Source: Opitutia bacterium UBA6410 (GTDB taxonomy: Bacteria > Verrucomicrobiota > Verrucomicrobiia > Opitutales > Intestinicryptomonadaceae). Taken from it: a stretch of DNA of 9,464 bases. Both the position numbers and the translations under genes were made by a program. Positions 1 to 5,191 of the stretch are shown here, piece after piece; within the stretch, counting starts at the first letter, position 1; every line of letters starts with the position of its first letter. The notes under the pieces are model-generated. The model worked only from the letters and a program-made list of their open reading frames with translations, had not been told where the DNA came from and searched no databases. The stretch spans positions 1 through 9,464 of the forward strand of contig DJPO01000113.1 in assembly GCA_002437405.1 (NCBI GenBank), given 5' to 3'.

Positions 1-5
1 CCGTA

Positions 6-25
6 GGGGGCAAGACCCCCTTTTT
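6..25 (+). terminator. Rho-independent terminator of an upstream + strand gene
   Basis: A 5-bp G/C stem (GGGGG at 6-10, CCCCC at 16-20) with a 5-nt loop is followed directly by TTTTT on the + strand. The T run is on the + strand only, so it would end a transcript entering from the left of the window and converging on fabF. The gene it serves lies outside the window. Confidence 0.55.
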
Positions 26-36
26 ATAGTCAGCGC

Positions 37-59
37 GCAAAATTGCCCCGCAATTTTGC
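37..59 (-). terminator. Hairpin directly after the fabF stop codon
   Basis: A perfect 9-bp inverted repeat (GCAAAATTG at 37-45, CAATTTTGC at 51-59) with a 5-nt loop abuts the fabF stop codon on the minus strand. The stem is AT-rich and no clean U-run follows (the minus strand continues GCGCTGAC before AAAAA). It may therefore be a weak terminator or a 3'-end stabilising hairpin. Confidence 0.4.
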
Positions 60-1298
60 TCACTTCTTAAATAACAACGCGCCGTTGTGTCCACCGAATC
101 CCAAGTTGGTGCTGATTGCCACGTTGACCTCAGCCTCCCTCGCCTTGTTCGGCACATAGTCCAAGTCGCAATCTGGGTCGGGGTGCTCGTAGTTTATCGT
201 CGGCGGCACTATTCCCGTTTGAATCGTCTTCGCACAAACCGCCGCCTCAATCGCGCCGGCAGCACCCAACATGTGCCCCGTCATACTCTTCGTCGAACTT
301 ACCATCAACTTGTCCGCATACTGCCCGAAAACCTTGCGGATTGCCGCAGTCTCGAACTTGTCGTTGTACGGCGTCGATGTCCCGTGCGCGTTGATGTAGT
401 CGACATCCTGAGGCTGCAAGCCCGCGTCCTCGAGCGTGCGGCGCAGACATTGCGCCAACCCGCGCCCCTCGATGTCGGGACTCGTGATGTGGTAGGCGTC
501 GCAAGTCGCGCCGTAGCCCGCGATTTCGCAATAGATTTTCGCGCCTCTTGCAACCGCGTGCTCGTAGCGTTCCAAGACAATCACGCCCGCGCCCTCGCCC
601 ATGACAAAACCGCATCTGTCGGCGTCAAAGGGTCTCGACGCCCTTTCGGGCTCGTCGTTGAAATTCGTCGCCATAGCCTTCATCGCGCAGAATCCCGCGA
701 AACTCAAGGGGGTCACCGCGGCTTCGCTTCCGCCAGCCAAAATGATGTCCTCCCTGCCCATTTGCAGGTGCAAAAGAGCCTCTCCGATTGCGTGGGTGCC
801 CGTAGCGCAGGCACTGACTACGCTGAAATTTACGCCCTTCGCGCCGACGTCGATTGCAACCACGCCCGAAGACATATTCGCGAGCAGGTTTGGAATCATA
901 AAGGGCGAAACGCGCCTCGGCCCGCGCTCGATAAACGCGCGGGACTGCTTTTCGATGGTGTCCATACCGCCGACGCCCGAGCCTATCAGAACGCCGAAAC
1001 GTTCGGGGTCGACATCGCCCTCCTTGAGGTTGGCGTCCTGCATTGCCAGCTTTGCGGCGGCGACGGCGAAGTGCGTGTAGCGGTCGCTGCGTTTGGCTTC
1101 CTTGACGTCCATATATTTGGAGGCGTCGAAGTTTTTGCATTCTGCGGCGACGCGGCAGTTCAATTCGGTCGCGTCGAAAAGCGTTACCGGCCCGATGCCG
1201 TTTTTGCCGTGAGAGATTGCCTCCCAGAACGGGTCGATACCGTCGCCGAAAGGCGACACGACGCCCAGTCCCGTGATTACGATTTTCTGCTTGGACAT
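60..1298 (-). CDS. fabF: Beta-ketoacyl-ACP synthase II (FabF)
   Basis: This is the cytoplasmic condensing enzyme of type II fatty-acid synthesis. It joins malonyl-ACP to a growing acyl-ACP with loss of CO2. The 412-aa protein has the full thiolase fold and the Cys-His-His triad in expected places: C164 in VSACATG, H305 in NAHGTSTPYND and H342 in SMTGHMLGAAG. It ends with the conserved STNLGFGGHN loop. Length and motif spacing match bacterial FabF. I chose the ATG at 1298 (MSKQKIVITGLGVVSP) because homology begins there. The frame stays open for 28 more codons upstream, but that stretch is leader sequence with hairpins. There is no Shine-Dalgarno sequence; the leader is AT-rich and carries CAACCA 13 nt before the ATG. 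The gene lies downstream of acpP on the same strand, a classic pairing of enzyme and substrate carrier. KAS II is preferred over KAS I (FabB) from overall motif style. Confidence 0.96.
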   Translation of the reverse strand: MSKQKIVITGLGVVSPFGDGIDPFWEAISHGKNGIGPVTLFDATELNCRVAAECKNFDASKYMDVKEAKRSDRYTHFAVAAAKLAMQDANLKEGDVDPERFGVLIGSGVGGMDTIEKQSRAFIERGPRRVSPFMIPNLLANMSSGVVAIDVGAKGVNFSVVSACATGTHAIGEALLHLQMGREDIILAGGSEAAVTPLSFAGFCAMKAMATNFNDEPERASRPFDADRCGFVMGEGAGVIVLERYEHAVARGAKIYCEIAGYGATCDAYHITSPDIEGRGLAQCLRRTLEDAGLQPQDVDYINAHGTSTPYNDKFETAAIRKVFGQYADKLMVSSTKSMTGHMLGAAGAIEAAVCAKTIQTGIVPPTINYEHPDPDCDLDYVPNKAREAEVNVAISTNLGFGGHNGALLFKK

Positions 1299-1334
1299 AA
1301 AATAAAAATTTTGGTTGGCTGGAAAAATCAATCG

Positions 1335-1354
1335 CCGCACAAAATCGCGTGCGG
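1335..1354 (-). repeat. Hairpin in the fabF leader
   Basis: A 6-bp inverted repeat (CCGCAC at 1335-1340, GTGCGG at 1349-1354, 8-nt loop) lies in the spacer between acpP and fabF, about 36 nt before the fabF start. On the minus strand it is followed by a T-rich stretch (CGATTGATTTTTCC). It could be a second weak terminator or an mRNA processing or stability element. Confidence 0.35.
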
Positions 1355-1360
1355 ACGCCC

Positions 1361-1405
1361 TAAAAGGAAACGACCCGCCCAATGTATGAAAACACGGCGG
1401 GTCGT
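1361..1405 (-). terminator. Intercistronic terminator or attenuator between acpP and fabF
   Basis: A perfect 10-bp stem (ACGACCCGCC at 1370-1379, GGCGGGTCGT at 1396-1405) with a 16-nt loop is followed on the minus strand by TTTCCTTTT. It lies 22 nt after the acpP stop. Its position suggests partial termination, which would give more acpP than fabF message; ACP is normally far more abundant than the synthases. The interrupted T-run makes it a weaker terminator than the ones after the HU gene and glgP. Confidence 0.55.
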
Positions 1406-1427
1406 GAGTAAAAATCGCGAATTGCCG

Positions 1428-1685
1428 TTATTCGGCTTTCGATTTCGATTTGATATAATCGATAACCTTCCCGACGGTCGTCAGCTTTTCTGCGTCGGAC
1501 TCGGGAATTTCTGCTCCGCCCATTTGGTCTTTGAATTCTTCTTCAAACGCCATAATAAGCTCTACGGTGTCGAGCGAATCGGCGCCGAGGTCGTCTATAA
1601 AGCTGGCCTCGGGGGTGATTTGCTCTTCGTTTACATTGAGCTGGTTTACGATTATCTCTTTAACTCTTTGTTCGATGTCTGACAT
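1428..1685 (-). CDS. acpP: Acyl carrier protein (AcpP)
   Basis: This small acidic carrier holds acyl chains on a phosphopantetheine arm during fatty-acid synthesis. The 85-aa product has the four-helix ACP pattern with the attachment motif DDLGADSLDTVEL; S37 is the pantetheinylated serine. A short insertion (KDQMGGA, about residues 52-58) separates helix II from the EIPESDAEKL segment, making the protein slightly longer than the usual 77-80 aa. The ATG at 1685 is chosen because the family starts here (MSDIEQRVKEI). The frame extends 38 codons further upstream, but that includes the likely promoter. There is no clear Shine-Dalgarno sequence; CAACCA lies 8 nt before the ATG. fabF follows downstream on the same strand after a hairpin spacer, so FabF acts on the acyl thioester this protein carries. 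Confidence 0.96.
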   Translation of the reverse strand: MSDIEQRVKEIIVNQLNVNEEQITPEASFIDDLGADSLDTVELIMAFEEEFKDQMGGAEIPESDAEKLTTVGKVIDYIKSKSKAE

Positions 1686-1730
1686 TGTTCGTCTGGTTGG
1701 ATGTTTGTCTCGAAATGAGAATTGTATAAG

Positions 1731-1759
1731 ACTACACACGCATTCGCCGATTTTGTAAA
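1731..1759 (-). promoter_or_regulatory. Candidate acpP promoter
   Basis: On the minus strand a -35-like TTTACA (1754-1759) is separated by 17 nt from TGTAGT (1731-1736), a 4/6 match to TATAAT. Transcription would start near 1724 and give a leader of about 40 nt. A TACAAT box at 1721-1726 is an alternative -10 but lacks a partner -35. Confidence 0.35.
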
Positions 1760-1831
1760 GCCTTTTTTTTGCCTCCGCCCGCGCGCCCCGCCCCATCAAT
1801 CCCCCTTGCCGCCCGAGCTTGGACAGCCTTT

Positions 1832-1855
1832 ATTTGTATAGTTTGGTATAATTTG
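1832..1855 (+). promoter_or_regulatory. Candidate promoter of the GH50-like gene with short tandem repeats
   Basis: A perfect TATAAT (1847-1852) lies 42 nt before the chosen ATG, giving a leader of about 36 nt. No good -35 box sits 16-18 nt upstream. Instead the box is embedded in short near-repeats, TTTGTATAG, TTTGGTATAA and TTTGACTTG, spaced 9-10 nt apart. One helical turn per repeat would suit an activator or repressor, but that is inference. In a 57%-GC-like context this AT-rich island stands out. Confidence 0.4.
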
Positions 1856-1894
1856 ACTTGCCCCGCGCGGCGCGTTTTGCTTTTTTCGGAAGAT

Positions 1895-3973
1895 ATGATA
1901 AGAGAAAACATCGGAATTTTCACGGCAACCTTTATTCTTATTTCGGGCGCGGTGTGCGCTGCGGAAGAGGTCGTCATATTCGACGGATTGAAAAACATAG
2001 GCAAACCCGTCGGCGATTTTACGCGCGTGGACGACGGAATCTCGACAACCGCGAAATTCGTGGAGTTCGAGGGACACTGGGACTTGTCGAAGAATCTGGA
2101 CATAAAATTCGACGTCGAAAACACGTCGCCCGACCGCCCGATGAATTTAAAGCTCGAGATATACGACGCGTCCGCCCAGTCGAAGTCGGAGACGCAGACA
2201 AACCACTTCAATCTTCCGCCCGCGACGCGCCGAACATTTATTTTTAAACACCCGCGTCCTCCCGCACACCCCGAAGTTGCGGAGAAGATTTTCGGAATGA
2301 GGGCGAGCCCCTTCGGCGGCGGCGACAAAATGACGCTCCCCAAAGACTATTCGAACATTCTGAGGGCGAGAATCCAGCGGCACTGGTCGAGCCCGCGCGC
2401 CGCGCTGAAAATCCGCAACATTACGGCGGTCGAGCACAATCCCGCCGACGCGCCCGCTTGGTTCGCAATGACCGAAGGGGAATTTTTCCCGTTCGTCGAC
2501 AAGTACGGACAATTCAAATTCAAAGAGTGGGAAGGCAAAACCCATTCCGACGCCGAATTGAAAGCCGCCGCACTGCGAGAAGAAAAGGAGCTTGCCGCAC
2601 ACCCGCGCCCATCAGACCGCGACAAATTCGGCGGCTGGGCTGCGGGCGGGAGGCTCGAAGCCATGGGGCATTTTAGAACCGCGAAAATCGGCGGCAAGTG
2701 GTGGCTGGTAGACCCCGACGGCAATTTGTTCTGGTCGCACGGAGTTGTTCGGGTGCTTGCGTCTTCGGCAATGACGCCGCTCGACGGCAGGGAATTTTAT
2801 TTTGAAAACCTGCCGAGCGAAAACGACAGATTCGCCGAATTCTACACAACGCGCGACGAACTCCTCGTCCCGCACTACCAAAAGCGCGGGATAAAGCGCA
2901 CCTACGACTTCTCCGCGGCAAACCTCTACCGCAAATACGGCGAAAACTGGCGCGAAAAATTCGCCCAATCCGCCCATCGGCGGCTCGCGAGCTGGGGGAT
3001 GAACACCATCGCCAACGGCTCGGACAGACACATTTTCATGATGGACAAAACGCCGTACGTCGACAGATTTGAAGTCGGCGGGCGCGCCCTCGCGGGGTCG
3101 GACGGAATGTGGTGGCCGTTCCGCGACCCGTACTCGGAAAGCTTTGCCGCCGACCTTCGCAAAAAGCTCGCCGAGCGTCGGGCGGAGCTTCAGGACCCGT
3201 GGTGCATCGGGTTTTTCGTGGACAACGAGCTCCACTGGGGCGACGAATTTTATCTTGCCAAATGCGTGCTGAAATCGCCCGCCGATATGCCCGCCAAAAA
3301 AGTCTTCGCCCAGTGTATGAAAGACAAATACGGCGACATCGGCAAATTGAACGCCGCGTGGGAAACATCGTACGCAAATTGGGAGGATTTTTTAATGCAA
3401 ACGGCAGTCCCCGAAAAAGCGGACAAGGGCGATTTGACGGAATTTTCGCGGCGCGTCGCGGAAAAATATTTTGAAGTCGTGCGCTCCGAAATGAAGGCGG
3501 TTGCGCCGAAAAAGCTGTACCTCGGCTGCCGCTTTGCGGGAGTCAATCAGCTCGTATTGCGGGCGGCGGCGAAATACTGCGACGCCATGAGCTTTAATAT
3601 TTACAGCGATTCCGTCCGCGATTTCAAACTGCCCGCGGGAATCGACAAGCCCGTAATAATCGGCGAATGGCACTTTGGCTCGACCGACAGGGGCTTGTTC
3701 CACCCCACCCTCTGCATGTGCGAAGACCAAAACGCCCGCGCCGCCGCGTATTACAACTACGCCAAGTCCGCGCTCGAAAACCCCGCGATAATCGGGATAC
3801 ACTGGCACCAATTTTCCGATCAGGCGGTGACGGGACGCTTCGACGGCGAGAATTTTCAGGTCGGGCTGACCGATGTCTGCGACAATCCCTACCCCGAGAC
3901 AATCGCAAAGGTTCGGGAAATCGGGCGCGATATGTATAAAATAAGAAGCGGCGGCAACCCGACCCGCAAATAA
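1895..3973 (+). CDS. Secreted GH50-like beta-agarase/beta-galactosidase
   Basis: Predicted to be an exported retaining glycoside hydrolase of clan A. Its closest resemblance is to GH50 beta-agarases, which cleave beta-1,4 links in agar-type galactans. The 692-aa protein starts with a signal peptide (MIRENIG, then a hydrophobic core, cleavage likely after AVCA at 22). Residues about 23-215 form a beta-rich, CBM-like N-terminal domain. The catalytic (beta/alpha)8 region follows, with WWLVDPDGNLFWSHGV near 269-284, WGMNTIANGSD from 367, the acid/base E445 in FFVDNELHWG and the nucleophile E591 in IIGEWHFGSTDRG. Both catalytic glutamates are present. The ATG at 1895 is chosen because it begins the signal peptide; GGAAG two nt upstream is a poor SD. 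The gene is monocistronic, with no transporter or regulator beside it. It could act on a different beta-galactoside, and the family call rests on motif memory. Confidence 0.82.
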   Translation: MIRENIGIFTATFILISGAVCAAEEVVIFDGLKNIGKPVGDFTRVDDGISTTAKFVEFEGHWDLSKNLDIKFDVENTSPDRPMNLKLEIYDASAQSKSETQTNHFNLPPATRRTFIFKHPRPPAHPEVAEKIFGMRASPFGGGDKMTLPKDYSNILRARIQRHWSSPRAALKIRNITAVEHNPADAPAWFAMTEGEFFPFVDKYGQFKFKEWEGKTHSDAELKAAALREEKELAAHPRPSDRDKFGGWAAGGRLEAMGHFRTAKIGGKWWLVDPDGNLFWSHGVVRVLASSAMTPLDGREFYFENLPSENDRFAEFYTTRDELLVPHYQKRGIKRTYDFSAANLYRKYGENWREKFAQSAHRRLASWGMNTIANGSDRHIFMMDKTPYVDRFEVGGRALAGSDGMWWPFRDPYSESFAADLRKKLAERRAELQDPWCIGFFVDNELHWGDEFYLAKCVLKSPADMPAKKVFAQCMKDKYGDIGKLNAAWETSYANWEDFLMQTAVPEKADKGDLTEFSRRVAEKYFEVVRSEMKAVAPKKLYLGCRFAGVNQLVLRAAAKYCDAMSFNIYSDSVRDFKLPAGIDKPVIIGEWHFGSTDRGLFHPTLCMCEDQNARAAAYYNYAKSALENPAIIGIHWHQFSDQAVTGRFDGENFQVGLTDVCDNPYPETIAKVREIGRDMYKIRSGGNPTRK

Positions 3974-3997
3974 AACCAAAAATCCCCCGCCGCAAAT

Positions 3998-4038
3998 TTT
4001 CCGCGCAAAAATCGCGGAAAGAAAACGCGGAAAAAAAA
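3998..4038. repeat. Hairpin plus 13-nt direct repeat after the GH50-like gene
   Basis: A perfect 8-bp inverted repeat (TTTCCGCG at 3998-4005, CGCGGAAA at 4013-4020, 7-nt loop) lies 24 nt after the GH50-like stop. The right arm starts a tandem pair of 13-mers, CGCGGAAAGAAAA (4013-4025) and CGCGGAAAAAAAA (4026-4038), differing at one base. No T-run follows on the + strand, so this is not a textbook terminator for the GH50-like gene, though it may slow or protect the 3' end. Confidence 0.5.
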
Positions 4039-4055
4039 CGCCGCGCTCCCGACAA

Positions 4056-4080
4056 TCAAAAGAATCCAAAGTTCTTTTGA
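4056..4080. promoter_or_regulatory. 9-bp dyad overlapping the -35 box of the terminase operon
   Basis: TCAAAAGAA (4056-4064) and TTCTTTTGA (4072-4080) form a perfect 9-bp inverted repeat around a 7-nt spacer. The last four bases are the TTGA of the -35 box. Such placement is typical of a repressor operator. As RNA it could also be a weak terminator ending in TTCTTTT that insulates the operon from the GH50-like gene. Both readings are inference. Confidence 0.5.
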
Positions 4081-4105
4081 CGCCCTCAGGAATCGGCGTT
4101 AGAAT
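4077..4105 (+). promoter_or_regulatory. Sigma70-like promoter of the terminase operon
   Basis: TTGACG (4077-4082, 5/6) and TAGAAT (4100-4105, 5/6) are separated by exactly 17 nt. This is the best promoter match I found in the window. Transcription would begin near 4112, directly at the ATG at 4114, so the first message would be leaderless or nearly so. The GGGGG (4107-4111) just before the ATG would then be upstream of the transcript start. Confidence 0.5.
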
Positions 4106-4113
4106 CGGGGGAT

Positions 4114-4524
4114 ATGGAAATTGAAAATGCCAGAATCATAGGAACGGGGCTGATGGTTTTCACGTCGCTGCTGGGCGCGTATTATCTCGTATTGAAAATC
4201 CGCGACCTGCACGCCGAAAAACCCGACCCCAAACTCACATACGCCACACACTCGCAGATGGAAAAACTGCGCGCCGAAATGATGCGCTGCATCGCCGACG
4301 CCGTGCAGGATTTGCGCTGCCTGCGCTCGGAAATCCGCGAGGAGACGCGCTCGATGCAAAAGCACCACGCCCGCAATCTCGACGAGGCGCGCGAGCTGAT
4401 AAGCCGCAACGCCCAGAGCATAAGCTCTCTGGCGGCGCAGGCGCAGATTGCAAACCAGCGAATAACCGAGCTTAGCGTCAAGACCGACAGGCTCATAATG
4501 AAAAACGACAAGTCGGGGAGATAG
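4114..4524 (+). CDS. Membrane-anchored coiled-coil phage protein (DUF2730-like position)
   Basis: First gene of a four-gene packaging-type operon. The 136-aa product has one membrane span near residues 8-28 (IGTGLMVFTSLLGAYYLVLKI). A long charged helical region follows, about 45-130, rich in Glu, Arg, Gln and Ala, probably a coiled coil. In Mu-like phages a protein with this architecture (DUF2730, Mu gp25-like) precedes the small terminase, so the match is by architecture and gene order rather than by a signature motif. Its molecular role is not known to me. Start: ATG at 4114, with GGGGG only 2 nt upstream and a promoter -10 box 8 nt upstream. It ends 3 nt before the next ATG, so translation is probably coupled. 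A spanin-like or holin-associated protein is an alternative. Confidence 0.7.
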   Translation: MEIENARIIGTGLMVFTSLLGAYYLVLKIRDLHAEKPDPKLTYATHSQMEKLRAEMMRCIADAVQDLRCLRSEIREETRSMQKHHARNLDEARELISRNAQSISSLAAQAQIANQRITELSVKTDRLIMKNDKSGR

Positions 4525-4527
4525 CCA

Positions 4528-4791
4528 ATGCGCGGGAATTCGCTTATGTTCAAACGCGCGGTTTTGCTGCAGCTCGAGGCAGCCTTCCCCGCGGCTCTCC
4601 CGCCGCAGACAATCCTCGACGGGCTGAAAATTTCGGGCTTCGAAGCCGACGCCGAAACGCTCGCGGGGGTTTTGGAATACCTGCGGCAAAAGGGATTGGT
4701 TGAGTTGAAAACATCGCGGATAAGTGCCTCGAGCCGCCGTGCCGCGCTGACTTCGGCAGGTGCGGACTACCTCGAATCGGGGGATTTTTGA
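4528..4791 (+). CDS. Small winged-helix phage protein (VpaChn25_0724-like)
   Basis: The 87-aa product looks like a compact winged-helix DNA-binding domain. Helix 1 is MFKRAVLLQLEAAF (7-20). A helix-turn-helix-like segment covers about residues 25-55 (PPQTILDGLKISGFEADAETLAGVLEYL). KGLVELKT and a small wing (RISASSRRAALTSAGADYLE) follow. The pattern 'open helix, recognition helix, LRQKGLVEL, wing, LTSAGADYLE' is like the VpaChn25_0724 family found just before the small terminase in Mu-like phages. The start at 4528 is supported by a good Shine-Dalgarno GGGGAG ending 7 nt upstream. It may regulate the operon or help recognise phage DNA for packaging; neither can be read from sequence. An ArsR/MarR-like small regulator is the alternative. 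Confidence 0.65.
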   Translation: MRGNSLMFKRAVLLQLEAAFPAALPPQTILDGLKISGFEADAETLAGVLEYLRQKGLVELKTSRISASSRRAALTSAGADYLESGDF

Positions 4792-4792
4792 T

Positions 4793-5188
4793 ATGTGCGC
4801 CGCAAGGAAAGTTTTTTCTTCCGCTTCCTCCTCCGCGTCCTCCGCCGCCGAAGCGTCCGCAACGCCCGCGCGCGCCGCGTCCTCCGACTTCGCCGCCCAC
4901 CTGCGGAGAATCCGCGCGGCAAAACGCAAAGCCGACGAACTGCTCGACGCACAAACGCCGCTCGACGCCCCCGAGGCGTCGCTCGCGCTCGTCTGGGAAA
5001 TCGTCTTCGACCGCCTGTGCTCCGCCGCCGACGCCGAATTGTCGGAAGTCGGGACGCTCGCGGGAATCGTCCAAAAGCTTTTTTCGACCGACGCAAAGCG
5101 CAAGTGCGAAGCAAAGCCCAAAACGGCAACCGACGGGATTTCCCCCGAAGTGCTACGCAAAATCGAGGAAAAACTCAAGCTCCTGTAA
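4793..5188 (+). CDS. Small-terminase-like protein (TerS, DUF3486-like)
   Basis: Probable small terminase subunit, which in phages recognises DNA and hands it to the motor. The 131-aa protein has a Ser/Ala-rich, low-complexity N-terminus (about 8-31). A basic helix follows (HLRRIRAAKRKADELL, 36-51), then a helical core (SLALVWEIVFDRLCSAADAELSEVGTLAGIVQKLF, 63-97) and a C-terminal ISPEVLRKIEEKLKLL segment. That tail, and the position directly before TerL, are typical of small terminases of the Mu-like group. Unlike usual DUF3486 proteins I see no N-terminal helix-turn-helix. The ATG at 4793 lies 1 nt past the previous stop, with GGGGG about 9 nt upstream. A GTG at 4760 would add 11 residues overlapping the previous gene and is less likely. 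Identity rests mainly on context. Confidence 0.6.
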   Translation: MCAARKVFSSASSSASSAAEASATPARAASSDFAAHLRRIRAAKRKADELLDAQTPLDAPEASLALVWEIVFDRLCSAADAELSEVGTLAGIVQKLFSTDAKRKCEAKPKTATDGISPEVLRKIEEKLKLL

Positions 5189-5191
5189 AAA

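Noticed and set aside
87..1682. 531-codon open frame on the + strand opposite fabF and acpP
   Set aside because: It is antisense to two clearly conserved genes, has the Arg/Val-rich composition typical of shadow frames in GC-rich DNA, and shows no family motifs.
1769..1894. Upstream in-frame start extending the GH50-like protein by 42 residues
   Set aside because: It would place the signal peptide internally and run through the candidate promoter. The ATG at 1895 begins a normal signal peptide.
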